From Candidatus Omnitrophota bacterium (GTDB lineage Bacteria > CG03), in contig VMTH01000169.1 in the NCBI GenBank assembly GCA_013791745.1, positions 1 to 40,195 of the forward strand: a stretch of 40,195 nt of DNA, written 5' to 3'. Positions 16,037 to 24,757 of this stretch are shown one piece after another (the stretch's first letter is position 1; the number at the start of each line of letters is the position of its first letter). A program made the translations under genes and the position numbers. The notes under the pieces were generated by a model, which worked only from the letters and a program-made list of their open reading frames with translations, ran no database searches and had not been told where the DNA came from.

Positions 16037-16997
16037 CAAGAAAAACCCCTTCCCCCTCGCTGACAGTTCCTACTCTGAAAACGGGGACTTTTATTTTAGC
16101 AAACTTTTCTCTCGCAGACGCGCCCACAAGATAATAATCCTCACCGCCCACAAGAGCCATCCTCAGCGCTTTTTTTCTCCCGAGACAGAAATCGACAAGT
16201 TCTTTTTTGAGCGGCACCAGGGCGCTCTCAATATTCACCGCCACACCGCTCTGGCGCGCTATGCTCCGGCAGGAATCTATAAGCCCGTCGCTGGAATCCA
16301 TTAAGGCCGAGACAAAAGGGAATAATTTTTCGCCGGCGCCTGAAAAAATATCAGGATATAAAAAATTTTTGACGAGAAAATTTTTCCCGCTCTCTCCGGC
16401 TTTCAACAGCTCCAGCCCCGCCGAGGAAAGTCCGGGATAGGAAGTTATGAACAGGATATCGCCTTTTTTCGCGCCTGAGCGCCTGATATTATATCCGGCC
16501 GGGCCTATCGCGCAAACAGAGATATAAAGGCCGCGGCTGGCGACTATATCCCCCCCCTCCACTTTGAGGCGCCATTTCTTACAGGCCTTTTTGATACCGC
16601 CGTATAGAGCAAAAAATTTCTCGTCGCTCACTTTTCGGGGAAGGCCCATTGATATCAGCACACTTTCCGCCGCGCTTCCCATGGCGGCGATGTCAGAAAC
16701 GGCGCCTGTCACCGCCCTGTATCCTATAGAATCATCCGGAACCAGACTGTTGAAATGCACGCCTTCCGAGTACGAATCCACCGAGACCGCCATGCGGCCG
16801 CCTCCCGCGGCTTCTGAGTCCGCCGTCTTAGGCGCGATCACAGCGGCATCATCACCTATATCGCCGGCCAGGCCCGCGCGGCGCAAATAAAGGAAAAGCT
16901 CGCCGAGCAGGCGATCTTCCCTGTTAAACGCGCGAGCTGTCTTATTTTTTTGTTTTATAATTATCTGAATACGGGCCCGATTATCAAAAAAGGGCAC
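15993..16997 (-). CDS. thiL: Thiamine-monophosphate kinase
   Basis: 334 residues from GTG 16997; the start is uncertain because no Shine-Dalgarno precedes it and the first 20 or so residues are extra compared with the family. ThiL phosphorylates thiamine monophosphate to the diphosphate. Motifs are GDIGDDAAVI (Mg-ATP binding, about residues 45-54), VSVDSYSEGVHF, GYRAVTGAVSDIAAMG, LKVEGGDIV and DSSDGLIDSCRSIA. The thiL-tsaE-tsaB-rimI order is a recurrent bacterial cluster. Upstream lies an 8-base tandem repeat (17017-17032). Confidence 0.92.
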   Translation of the reverse strand: MPFFDNRARIQIIIKQKNKTARAFNREDRLLGELFLYLRRAGLAGDIGDDAAVIAPKTADSEAAGGGRMAVSVDSYSEGVHFNSLVPDDSIGYRAVTGAVSDIAAMGSAAESVLISMGLPRKVSDEKFFALYGGIKKACKKWRLKVEGGDIVASRGLYISVCAIGPAGYNIRRSGAKKGDILFITSYPGLSSAGLELLKAGESGKNFLVKNFLYPDIFSGAGEKLFPFVSALMDSSDGLIDSCRSIARQSGVAVNIESALVPLKKELVDFCLGRKKALRMALVGGEDYYLVGASAREKFAKIKVPVFRVGTVSEGEGVFLDGNRTDYKGFRHFS

Positions 16998-17016
16998 ACA
17001 GCCCCGTTAAACGATT

Positions 17017-17032
17017 GACAACCGGACAACCG
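17017..17032 (-). repeat. Tandem 8-base repeat upstream of thiL
   Basis: GACAACCG occurs twice head to tail (17017-17024 and 17025-17032), about 20 bases before the thiL GTG and next to the AT-rich palindrome AAATTTAAATTT (17034-17045). It could be part of a promoter or operator; there is no direct support for that. Confidence 0.3.
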
Positions 17033-17060
17033 GAAATTTAAATTTTTAGCTGAAAATTAT

Positions 17061-17294
17061 TTAAGCGGCGGGCTCGTCTTTTTTTGCCTCGGCCTGCTCT
17101 TTCTTTTCCGCGGCACTCTCTTTTATGGCGCTGATGCCTGCCGCGACGGCAATAAGGCCTCCGAAAATAAGGCCGAGAGCGACACTGCCCTTGATAACAA
17201 CCAGCACATCGTCGCCGGCATAACCGAAATTGTTGGGGAGTATCCACAACACCGAAATAGCAACCGAAATCAAACCCCCAAGAATACTAAGCAT
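17061..17294 (-). CDS. Small two-helix membrane protein of unknown function
   Basis: 77 residues. Two hydrophobic segments, about residues 3-19 (SILGGLISVAISVLWIL) and 33-55 (VVIKGSVALGLIFGGLIAVAAGI), are followed by a charged Lys/Glu/Ala tail that probably lies in the cytoplasm. I do not recognise the family. The gene is well supported: AGGAGG six bases before the ATG and a near-consensus promoter about 40 bases further upstream. It heads the minus-strand block that continues into thiL after a 63-base gap. The strength of the promoter suggests high expression. Confidence 0.75.
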   Translation of the reverse strand: MLSILGGLISVAISVLWILPNNFGYAGDDVLVVIKGSVALGLIFGGLIAVAAGISAIKESAAEKKEQAEAKKDEPAA

Positions 17295-17334
17295 TTAGCC
17301 TCCTAATTATTCATAAACCATCGAATCTGCGTAT

Positions 17335-17363
17335 ATTGTATTTTAACGCCGTTTTCTTGTCAA
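17335..17363 (-). promoter_or_regulatory. Near-consensus sigma-70 promoter for the small membrane gene
   Basis: On the minus strand, TTGACA (17358-17363) and TACAAT (17335-17340) are separated by exactly 17 bases. It faces the small membrane protein gene (ATG 17294) and may also serve the thiL-tsaE-tsaB/rimI-hisG-gltX series. Confidence 0.75.
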
Positions 17364-17385
17364 GATTTCTGTTTTTTGCTAACCT
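17357..17385 (+). promoter_or_regulatory. Possible divergent promoter for proC
   Basis: On the plus strand, TTGTCA (17357-17362) is followed after 17 bases by TAACCT (17380-17385), 8 bases before the proC ATG. The -35 box overlaps that of the opposite promoter. The -10 match is weak. Confidence 0.35.
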
Positions 17386-17393
17386 TTCCCTTG

Positions 17394-18230
17394 ATGAAAA
17401 CCAACGCGAAAAAAATCCTGTTTATCGGCTGCGGTGCCATGGGCGAAGCCATACTCTCCTCATGTCTTAAAAACGGCCTTTACTCTCCGGAAGAGGTCTT
17501 TGTCGCCGAGAGCGACTCAAAAAAAAGAAGTGAAATCTCGCTGTCTTACGGCGTACAGACAATGAGCCCTGAAGAAGCCGGCCGTCGAGAAAACAATATC
17601 AGCGCCGTTATCGCCGCGGTCAAACCGCAGCAGGCGGAAACCATAATCCCAATACTGAAAAATACCCGGTTTCAGATGCTCATAACAATAATGGCCGGCG
17701 TGAGCTGCTCTTATTTCACCGACAGTGTCGGTGAGATCCCGGTTCTCCGGGTGATGCCCAACATGTGCGTCAAGGTCTCAAAATCGGTCAGCGCTCTTTT
17801 CGCGAATGAGAATCTTTTGGCCAGCCCTTTCAAAAATGAACTCATGGAAGAAGCGGAAAAAATCTTTTCAGCCCTCGGCGCTGTAATTCGTGTAAAAACC
17901 GAAGATGATATAGCCCGGGCGACGGCAATATCCGGCTCCGGTCCGGCTTATGCGGCATATTTTATAGAAGCCCTTGAAGAAGCCGCGGCTGCTCTGGGCT
18001 TCAGCCCGGATGAAGCTGGGTTTTTATCCCTCAAAACCTTTGAGGGAACGCTCGCCTATCTCAACGAAACAGGGGAAAGCGCCGCCTCACTGCGTAAAAA
18101 GGTGACGAGCCCCGGCGGCACCACTGAAGCGGCGATACGGATTTATGAAGAAAACAAGTTGAAAGAAACGGTTTCCGCCGCCTGCCGCGCGGCCTATGAG
18201 CGCGCCGTGGAACTCGGGAAAAAGAAATGA
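17394..18230 (+). CDS. proC: Pyrroline-5-carboxylate reductase
   Basis: 278 residues from ATG 17394 (a TTG 18 bases upstream gives a non-conserved extension). It reduces pyrroline-5-carboxylate to proline. The NAD(P)-binding start ILFIGCGAMGEAIL, the central VLRVMPNMCVKVSKSVSALF, SGSGPAYAAYFIEAL and the C-terminal VTSPGGTTEAAI are all P5C reductase signatures. No Shine-Dalgarno precedes the ATG, and a -10-like box ends 8 bases before it, so the transcript may be nearly leaderless. It begins the plus-strand block ending with lspA. Confidence 0.95.
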   Translation: MKTNAKKILFIGCGAMGEAILSSCLKNGLYSPEEVFVAESDSKKRSEISLSYGVQTMSPEEAGRRENNISAVIAAVKPQQAETIIPILKNTRFQMLITIMAGVSCSYFTDSVGEIPVLRVMPNMCVKVSKSVSALFANENLLASPFKNELMEEAEKIFSALGAVIRVKTEDDIARATAISGSGPAYAAYFIEALEEAAAALGFSPDEAGFLSLKTFEGTLAYLNETGESAASLRKKVTSPGGTTEAAIRIYEENKLKETVSAACRAAYERAVELGKKK

Positions 18231-18249
18231 AAAAACCTGGAGGTTTATT

Positions 18250-18531
18250 ATGCAGTCTTTGTTAAATGTAATCGGCCATCTGCTCAACAGTGTCATCGCC
18301 CTGATAGTGCTTATCCTGATCCTCGATATGGTGCTGAAAAATTATCTTTCAAAATCCGGCAAAAGCATAGCTGAGATACCCGCCGGTGATATTGTGCGCG
18401 ACACATCTCTGACCATAGTCGCCGCCGCCAAATCAGCCGTAAATATTGAAGACAAAGAGCTCCTTCAGAAAGTTGTCATCGGTATAGGCGCGGCAATTTT
18501 TCTGCTGATACGCATATTCCTGATTCAATGA
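18250..18531 (+). CDS. Small membrane protein (in the usual YggT position)
   Basis: 93 residues from ATG 18250, which has GGAGG at 18239-18243. One hydrophobic helix spans about residues 4-26 (LLNVIGHLLNSVIALIVLILILD) and a second ends the protein (VVIGIGAAIFLLIRIFLIQ), with a polar middle of about 45 residues. YggT-family genes often follow proC, and the length fits, but I do not see the family's conserved residues clearly, so the name is not assigned. It overlaps the mtnA start (ATGA). Confidence 0.7.
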   Translation: MQSLLNVIGHLLNSVIALIVLILILDMVLKNYLSKSGKSIAEIPAGDIVRDTSLTIVAAAKSAVNIEDKELLQKVVIGIGAAIFLLIRIFLIQ

Positions 18532-19511
18532 CGAAAATCGTCACACCGGATCCTCTCAGATTCGCGAAAGGAGAACTGATCCTTCTGGATCAGAGAAAAA
18601 TTCCGGAAAAAAAAACTTACATACGAATCAAAAGCGCCGCGGCCGCAGCTAAAGCCATAAAAGAAATGGTCGTGCGCGGCGCTCCCGCCATAGGCATCGC
18701 CGCGGCCTATGGGATGGTGCTGGGAAGAAAGAAGCCCCTACAATCGGCGAAAATGCTGATAGAGGCCAGGCCCACCGCCGTGAACCTCAAATGGGCCGTG
18801 GATGAAATGCTGAAAGTCAAAGACAGAAGTTTCAAGTCCATGCTGGCAAAAGCTCTGGAGTTAGACAAAGAGAATAAAAAACTTTGCGAACTCATAGCCG
18901 AACACGGCGCGAAACTCATCAAACAATCTTCGTGTGTGATGACGCACTGCAACGCCGGACCTCTTGCCACCGACGGTATCGGCACGGCGCTGGGCGTGAT
19001 ATTCGCGGCGAGAAAAAGAATTGACAGAGTGTATGTCAAAGAAACCCGGCCGCGGCTTCAGGGCGCGCGGCTGACGGCATGGGAACTGAAGCAATGGAAG
19101 ATCCCGTGCGTCCTCATAAGCGACAGCATGGCCGCACACATAATGAAGACTTCCAAAGTTGACGCCGTCATCGTGGGCGCCGACCGCATAGCTGCAAACG
19201 GTGACAGCGCGAACAAAATAGGCACTTATGATCTGGCCATATCCGCAAAATACCACAACATCCCTTTCTACATCGCGGCGCCCTATTCCACGATAGATTT
19301 CAGCGCCAGAAACGAGAAAGATATAGAAATAGAAGAACGCGATGAGAAGGAAATGCTTTTTGTGGGCGGTAAAGCCATAAGCGCACCGGGCGTAAAAGCA
19401 CTGAACCCCTCTTTTGATGTGACGCCGGCGGCGCTGATAACGGCCATCATCACCGAAAGAGGCGTGATAAAAAAACCCTCCCGGAAAACAATGAGGAGAT
19501 TTTATTCCTGA
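18528..19511 (+). CDS. mtnA: S-methyl-5-thioribose-1-phosphate isomerase
   Basis: 327 residues. It converts methylthioribose-1-phosphate to methylthioribulose-1-phosphate in methionine salvage. The eIF2B-like fold motifs are EMVVRGAPAIGIAAAYG, THCNAGPLATDGIGTALG (with the catalytic Cys), KETRPRLQGARLTAWEL, and GADRIAANGDSANKIGT (with the catalytic Asp). No other methionine-salvage genes are in the window. The start overlaps the preceding small gene and the stop is directly followed by the ileS ATG. Confidence 0.95.
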   Translation: MTKIVTPDPLRFAKGELILLDQRKIPEKKTYIRIKSAAAAAKAIKEMVVRGAPAIGIAAAYGMVLGRKKPLQSAKMLIEARPTAVNLKWAVDEMLKVKDRSFKSMLAKALELDKENKKLCELIAEHGAKLIKQSSCVMTHCNAGPLATDGIGTALGVIFAARKRIDRVYVKETRPRLQGARLTAWELKQWKIPCVLISDSMAAHIMKTSKVDAVIVGADRIAANGDSANKIGTYDLAISAKYHNIPFYIAAPYSTIDFSARNEKDIEIEERDEKEMLFVGGKAISAPGVKALNPSFDVTPAALITAIITERGVIKKPSRKTMRRFYS

Positions 19512-22235
19512 ATGAGTAAATATAAAGTGCTGCTCCCGAAAACAGCTTTTTCGATGAAGGCCAACCTGCGCGAAAAAGAGCCTCTCATCCAGCAAAAATG
19601 GAAGAAGGCCGATATCTACGAACAGATACTGCTGAACAACGCCGGCAAAAAAGTTTTTGTGCTCCACGACGGGCCTCCCTACGCCAACGGCCGCATACAC
19701 ATAGGGCACGCCCTCAACAAGATACTGAAGGACATAATCGTGAAATACAAGAACATCAGCGGTTTCGCCGCGCCCTTTGTGCCGGGATGGGACTGTCACG
19801 GGCTCCCGATAGAATACCAGCTTTTCAAGGAGCTCAATATAGGCAAATCCGATATTTCCCAGATAGAATTCAGAAAAAAAGCCGCGGACTTCGCGAAAAA
19901 TTTCGTAAAAATCCAGATGAAAGAATTCATGAGGCTGGGTATTTTCGCCGATTGGGGCAAACCATATCTGACGATAAACAAAACTTATGAGGCCGGCATC
20001 CTTGAGACTTTCGCGGAACTGGTTGAAAAAGGCTATGTTTACCGCGGCGCCAAGCCGGTCTATTGGTGCTGCGATTGCGAGACGGCGCTTGCCGAAGCGG
20101 AAGTGGAATACCACGACATCCCCAGCCCTTCTATAACCGTTCTTTTTAAGAGCGAGGAACTTGAAAACACCTGCGCGGCGGTCTGGACAACGACGCCCTG
20201 GACACTCCCGGCTAACGTGGCGCTGGCCTTCAACAAGGATTTTCTCTATTCCGTGATAGAGCTGGAAAGAGACGGAAAAAAAATCCGCGTCCTGGCTCTG
20301 GATGAGAAAAAGGAAGAGATCCGCGCAAAATTTAACTCAAAGGACATGCGGATAATATCCCAGGCCAAAGGCATCAAATACGCCGGTATGAAATTCCGCC
20401 ATCCCTTCCTTGAGAGGTCATCCGTGGGCATAGTAGCCGATTTTGTAGAAAGCGGAGAAGGCACCGGAATAGTGCACATAGCCCCCGGACACGGCGAGGA
20501 CGATTACAGGGCGGGACTGAAATACAACCTGCCCGTCATCTCGCCAGTGGATGAGAGGGGGAGATTCACGGAAGAAGCCGGTGAATTCAGCGGTCAATTT
20601 GTGCTGGACGCCAACGAAAAAATACTTGATGTGATGCGCGCGAAAGGCTCTCTTCTGGAAAGTGAGCAGATATCGCACTCCTATCCGCACTGCTGGAGAT
20701 GCAAAAAGCCGGTGATTTTCAGGGCCACGCCGCAATGGTTCATTTCAATCGACAAAAATAATCTGCGGGGAAAACTCCTTGAGGAAATCAAAGGTGTAGG
20801 CTGGACGCCTCCCGAAGGAGAGAAGAGAATATCCGCCATGGTGGAAGGCCGTCCAGACTGGTGCATATCGCGCCAGCGATACTGGGGCGTTCCCATCCCC
20901 GTCTTCTACTGCGAAAAATGCGGCGAACATCTGCTGGACTCTAAGGTCATAAAAAAACTGGCGGCGCTTGTCCGTGCTGAAGGAAGCGACATTCTCCTTA
21001 AGGAGAATCTGCCCCTTGAGATGATATGCGAAAAATGCGGCGGTAAAAAATTCTCGCTGGAAAACGACATACTGGATGTGTGGTTTGATTCGGGAGCCAG
21101 CAATCACATCCTTGAGGAAAGAGCCGGCCATCACTGGCCCGCCGATCTTTATCTCGAGGGCAGCGACCAGCACAGGGGCTGGTTCCAGTCATCCCTCATA
21201 CTCTCCTGCGCCGCAAAAGGCGCCGCGCCTTATAAAAATGTCGTAACGCACGGTTTTGTGACAGACGGCGAAGGGCGCAAAATGTCCAAATCGCAGGGAA
21301 ATGTCATAACGCCTCAGGAGATAATAGACAAGAGCGGCGCCGACATACTGAGGATCTGGACAGCTTCCCAGAATTACGCGGGCGACCTGCGCCTTTCGGA
21401 TGAGATACTGAAATCCTGCACGGATTATTACAGGAAAATACGCAACACTTTCAGATTCATGCTCGGAAACCTGCACGGCTGGACAAGCGATATGCAGACA
21501 CCGAAAGACAGGATGACATCGATTGACCTCTACATACTCAGCAGAATGGAAACGGTTAAAAAAGAAGTGAGGGGGGATTACGAGAGCTATAACATCGCGG
21601 GAGCCTTTCACCGCCTCTTTGATTTTATAAACCTTGACCTCTCATCTTTCTATCTTGACATAATCAAGGACAGGCTCTACACGCTCGGCGAGGATTGGCC
21701 CGAAAGGCGCAGTTCCCAGAGCGCTCTCTGGGAACTGCTCAAAAACCTGACGCTCCTTTTCGCGCCCGTCCTGGCCCACACCTCGGAAGAGGTGCTTCAG
21801 ACGGCGAAAGAGGAGATCGACGGCTCTTTGCCGGACAGCGTTTTCCTCACGGAGATACCGGAAGAAAAATTCGTCATCACTGCAAAAAAGGCAGAGGAAT
21901 GGGCTCAGCTTTTCAAAATAAGAGAAAGTGTTTTAAAGGCCATAGAAAAGGCCCGCGGTGACGGCAGGATAGGGAATGCCCTCGAGGCCGGAGTCTCTAT
22001 AAGCGGCGACGGCGGGAACGCCATCGCCGCTTTCAGCGAGACTGAGCTCAAAGAAATATTCCTGATATCGCAGATCGGCGATGAGGACGGAAAAGAAATA
22101 CTAGCCGAGCGCTCGGAAAACGGAGTGACGGTGAAGATATACCGCGCCGACGGCGTAAAATGCGGCCGCTGCTGGAGAATAACACGGGACAACTCTGACG
22201 GTTTATGCGGACGCTGCGGAAAAATTGAAAAATAA
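19512..22235 (+). CDS. ileS: Isoleucyl-tRNA synthetase
   Basis: 907 residues, class I synthetase. PPYANGRIHIGHALNK (about 55-70) carries HIGH; KMSKS is at 590-594. The editing domain includes VWTTTPWTLPANVALAF and the family motif FVPGWDCHGLPIE is present. The C-terminal zinc finger is complete: CGRCWR and CGRCG. The gene follows mtnA with no gap and overlaps the lspA TTG by 11 bases; ileS-lspA is a widespread gene pair. Confidence 0.98.
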   Translation: MSKYKVLLPKTAFSMKANLREKEPLIQQKWKKADIYEQILLNNAGKKVFVLHDGPPYANGRIHIGHALNKILKDIIVKYKNISGFAAPFVPGWDCHGLPIEYQLFKELNIGKSDISQIEFRKKAADFAKNFVKIQMKEFMRLGIFADWGKPYLTINKTYEAGILETFAELVEKGYVYRGAKPVYWCCDCETALAEAEVEYHDIPSPSITVLFKSEELENTCAAVWTTTPWTLPANVALAFNKDFLYSVIELERDGKKIRVLALDEKKEEIRAKFNSKDMRIISQAKGIKYAGMKFRHPFLERSSVGIVADFVESGEGTGIVHIAPGHGEDDYRAGLKYNLPVISPVDERGRFTEEAGEFSGQFVLDANEKILDVMRAKGSLLESEQISHSYPHCWRCKKPVIFRATPQWFISIDKNNLRGKLLEEIKGVGWTPPEGEKRISAMVEGRPDWCISRQRYWGVPIPVFYCEKCGEHLLDSKVIKKLAALVRAEGSDILLKENLPLEMICEKCGGKKFSLENDILDVWFDSGASNHILEERAGHHWPADLYLEGSDQHRGWFQSSLILSCAAKGAAPYKNVVTHGFVTDGEGRKMSKSQGNVITPQEIIDKSGADILRIWTASQNYAGDLRLSDEILKSCTDYYRKIRNTFRFMLGNLHGWTSDMQTPKDRMTSIDLYILSRMETVKKEVRGDYESYNIAGAFHRLFDFINLDLSSFYLDIIKDRLYTLGEDWPERRSSQSALWELLKNLTLLFAPVLAHTSEEVLQTAKEEIDGSLPDSVFLTEIPEEKFVITAKKAEEWAQLFKIRESVLKAIEKARGDGRIGNALEAGVSISGDGGNAIAAFSETELKEIFLISQIGDEDGKEILAERSENGVTVKIYRADGVKCGRCWRITRDNSDGLCGRCGKIEK

Positions 22236-22695
22236 AAAACTTTTAATCCTTATAGCCCTCTCCGGCTTTGCTCTTGACCGCCTGTCAAAATTCCTGATAA
22301 GGGAAAACTTCTGGATAGGCGAATCCCGCGCGGTGACAGGAAACTTTTTCCGCCTGACCCATATCACAAACACCGGCATAGCTTTCGGCATGGCGCGGGG
22401 CAACAATATTTTTTTCCTTATTCTGAGTCTTGCGATAATCTCGCTAATGATATATTTTTTTGTGAAAAAGGCGGCAGCCCGTGAACTGCTGCCGCTGGCG
22501 CTCATCGCCGCCGGAGCCGCGGGCAACATCTACGACCGCATATTCTACGGGAGCGTCTGTGATTTTCTGGAATTCAATCTCGGTTTTCCGCCCTTCAATC
22601 CCTGGCCCATCTTCAACATCGCCGACGCTATGGTTGTAACAGGCGGAGCAATCCTCTTCTACATAGAATTCATCCGCAAAAACCCCGCCCAATAA
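22225..22695 (+). CDS. lspA: Lipoprotein signal peptidase (signal peptidase II)
   Basis: 156 residues from TTG 22225, inside the end of ileS. Four hydrophobic segments and the two catalytic aspartates are visible: the Asp of GNIYDRIFYGSVCDFLEF and the Asp of FNIADAM. NTGIAFGMA is also conserved. LspA cleaves prolipoprotein signal peptides in the inner membrane, so this organism should make lipoproteins. It ends two bases before the convergent helicase gene, with no room for a classical terminator. Confidence 0.95.
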   Translation: MKNKKLLILIALSGFALDRLSKFLIRENFWIGESRAVTGNFFRLTHITNTGIAFGMARGNNIFFLILSLAIISLMIYFFVKKAAARELLPLALIAAGAAGNIYDRIFYGSVCDFLEFNLGFPPFNPWPIFNIADAMVVTGGAILFYIEFIRKNPAQ

Positions 22696-22697
22696 AT

Positions 22698-24299
22698 TTA
22701 TTTTTTGTTTTTGACGTGGGCGATGAGCGGTTTCTGCCCTTGTTTCTTGAATCCGGCGATGATCTCTTCCGCGTTTTCAAAGGGCACGGACATGAAAGAA
22801 AATTTTTCCAGTATCTGAATATCCCTGATATGCTGTGATTTGATGGACACTTTGCGCATGATGAGCTCAACAAGTTTCCGGGCATCTATATTGTCTTTCT
22901 TGCCGAGCGCGACGAAAAGCCGCACCTTCCCGTGCTGATCCAGCTGCTTTCCCTTTGAGGGCGAGTCTTTGATTTTGCCATAGCTGTCGGGACTGAGCTC
23001 TTCCTCAAAACAATAGCTGAGGACAGCGGCCAATATTTTTACCGGCTCGTTCTCGCCTATAAGTTTCGCCGCCCAGTCATAATAGGACGCGCCTATTTCT
23101 TCCCCTAAGACGAGCGCCAGGTCATCGTGTATCTTTTTCTTTTTGGCGTTGATTATGTCATCCACATTGGGAATCCGCGCTTTTTTAATATCCGTCTTGG
23201 CGAAACGCTGTATGAACATGAGCCTGTTATACTCGCTGGGAGTGATGAAGGTTATGGCCGTGCCCTGCTTGCCGGCCCTGCCCGTGCGGCCTATCCTGTG
23301 AACATAGGATTCCGGATCCTGCGGCAGCGAATAATTGATAACGTGGGTGAGATCGCTGACGTCTATACCGCGGGCCGCCACATCCGTCGCTACAAGTATG
23401 TTCACCTTTTTGTTCTTGAACTGACCGAGCGTCCTTTCTCTCTGCGCCTGCGATATATCCCCGTGGATAGCCACCGCGTCATAACCCCTGTCCTTCAAGT
23501 GGGCCGCGACGCCGTCAACATCGCTCTTGGTCCTGCAGAAAACCAGCGCGTAAAAATCATCCTCAATGTCTATTATCCGGCACAGCGCCTCGAATTTATC
23601 ATGCGCTTTCACCTCAAAATATATCTGTTCCGTCAGATTGGTTATAAGGTTCTCTTTCTTGACCGTGAGAAGTTCGTGGCCGTCCATGTATTTGTTGGCG
23701 AGCGCTCTTATCTTTGCCGGTATTGTAGCGGAAAACAGAAGCGTTCTCTTGGCGGGATTCGTGTGCTTCATTATCTCTTCCATGTCCTCAATGAAGCCCA
23801 TGTTGAGCATCTCGTCGGCTTCATCAAGTATCAGGTGCTCGATTTTGGCCACATTCAGCGTCTTTCTGTTGAGGTGATCTATCACCCTTCCCGGGGTGCC
23901 GACCACAATATGCACTCCTTTTTTGAGGCTCCGCAGCTGCTGGTCTATTGACTGGCCGCCGTATATGGGCACCACCCTGATGTCCTTGCTTCCTTTGAGC
24001 GAATTTATCTCTTCCGCCACCTGAATGGCGAGCTCCCGGGTCGGGGTCAGAATGAGAGCCTGCACTTTTCTGAGATCCTCTTTGACCATTTCTATGAGCG
24101 GCAAACCGAAAGCCGCAGTTTTCCCCGTGCCGGTCTGGGCCTGAGCTATGATGTTCACATCGTCCCTCATCATCAGGGGGATGGTCAATATCTGAATCGG
24201 TGTCGGTTCTTCAAACCCTTTTTTATTGATAGCCTTCAGCGCATTCTCTGAAAGGCCGAAATCCTTAAATGTTTTCTTTTCTTCCGTGTTTTCTGTCAT
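22698..24299 (-). CDS. DEAD-box RNA helicase with DbpA-type RNA-binding domain
   Basis: 533 residues. Helicase motifs in order: PTPIQ (Q motif), AQTGTGKT, PTRELAIQ, GTPGRVID, DEAD, SAT, ATDVAARGIDVSDL and HRIGRTGR. The C-terminal 85 or so residues (KVRLFVALGKKDNIDARKLVELI onward) look like the DbpA RNA-binding domain, as in DeaD/CsdA-type proteins. It probably remodels rRNA during ribosome assembly or cold adaptation. A -10-like TATAAT lies about 50 bases upstream and a GAGG Shine-Dalgarno precedes the ATG. Confidence 0.95.
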   Translation of the reverse strand: MTENTEEKKTFKDFGLSENALKAINKKGFEEPTPIQILTIPLMMRDDVNIIAQAQTGTGKTAAFGLPLIEMVKEDLRKVQALILTPTRELAIQVAEEINSLKGSKDIRVVPIYGGQSIDQQLRSLKKGVHIVVGTPGRVIDHLNRKTLNVAKIEHLILDEADEMLNMGFIEDMEEIMKHTNPAKRTLLFSATIPAKIRALANKYMDGHELLTVKKENLITNLTEQIYFEVKAHDKFEALCRIIDIEDDFYALVFCRTKSDVDGVAAHLKDRGYDAVAIHGDISQAQRERTLGQFKNKKVNILVATDVAARGIDVSDLTHVINYSLPQDPESYVHRIGRTGRAGKQGTAITFITPSEYNRLMFIQRFAKTDIKKARIPNVDDIINAKKKKIHDDLALVLGEEIGASYYDWAAKLIGENEPVKILAAVLSYCFEEELSPDSYGKIKDSPSKGKQLDQHGKVRLFVALGKKDNIDARKLVELIMRKVSIKSQHIRDIQILEKFSFMSVPFENAEEIIAGFKKQGQKPLIAHVKNKK

Positions 24300-24347
24300 C
24301 TTTTCCCTCTTTTTTTACTTACAAATTCAATTCAGCAAGCATACACT

Positions 24348-24353
24348 ATTATA
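24348..24353 (-). promoter_or_regulatory. -10 box upstream of the helicase gene
   Basis: A perfect TATAAT on the minus strand, about 49 bases before the helicase ATG. No convincing -35 box is found at 16-18 bases. Confidence 0.5.
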
Positions 24354-24399
24354 AGCGAAAAAGATAGCGGCGGATGGTGGCAGGGCGCGGTGATGGATG

Positions 24400-24434
24400 G
24401 CCCGGGGATTCTCCACCGCCGGGTCCACCCGGGC
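24400..24434. other. GC-rich inverted repeat between helicase and DUF6868 genes
   Basis: GCCCGGG (24400-24406) and CCCGGGC (24428-24434) can pair around a 21-base loop. It lies just beyond the stop of the DUF6868 gene and could end or protect that transcript, but there is no T-run. Confidence 0.35.
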
Positions 24435-24441
24435 TGTCATA

Positions 24442-24684
24442 TTAGCTGATTATCGCCAGAGCCGCCCACGGGATCAGGTTGAAAACAAAAATGAGGATCT
24501 TGTACATACCGAGGAAGGAGTAGAGCGCGACATTGAATGTTTCCCGCGGCATTGGGAACCACTTGCCGTGCATCTTGTACACAAAATCCCCCGCGCAGAC
24601 CAGAAGCAGGGATGAAAACATCAATAATCCCATGTTCAAGATCGTGCACCACATAAAAAACCTTGTCATCATCTGAATGTCCAT
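24442..24684 (-). CDS. DUF6868-type small membrane protein
   Basis: 80 residues from ATG 24684 with GGAGGG upstream (an in-frame ATG 69 bases earlier lacks a signal). Two hydrophobic helices (MWCTILNMGLLMFSSLLLVC and ILIFVFNLIPWAALAII) flank a conserved-looking loop, VYKMHGKWFPMPRETFNVAL and YSFLGMYK. This 'FFMWCTI...KWFPM.RETFN...YSFLG.YK' pattern matches the DUF6868 family as I recall it. The function is unknown. It is the last of three accessory genes in this orientation. Confidence 0.75.
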   Translation of the reverse strand: MDIQMMTRFFMWCTILNMGLLMFSSLLLVCAGDFVYKMHGKWFPMPRETFNVALYSFLGMYKILIFVFNLIPWAALAIIS

Positions 24685-24757
24685 AAAAACCCTCCTGTAT
24701 AACTTCTTCTCTTCACTGTGAACGCCGCATCCAGCTAAACAATTTTTGAGCACGCGT

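Noticed and set aside
18196-18249. Extended N-terminus of the small membrane protein after proC
   Set aside because: It would overlap proC and lacks a signal; ATG 18250 has GGAGG upstream.
18861-20114. Long minus-strand open frame opposite mtnA and ileS
   Set aside because: Antisense to conserved enzymes; the translated protein is rich in Phe, Tyr, His and Arg with no family resemblance, as expected of a shadow frame.
23127-23951. Plus-strand open frame opposite the DEAD-box helicase
   Set aside because: Shadow of a strongly conserved gene, with no start signal.
24685-24753. Extended N-terminus of the DUF6868 protein
   Set aside because: GGAGGG precedes ATG 24684 and the extension is not like the family.
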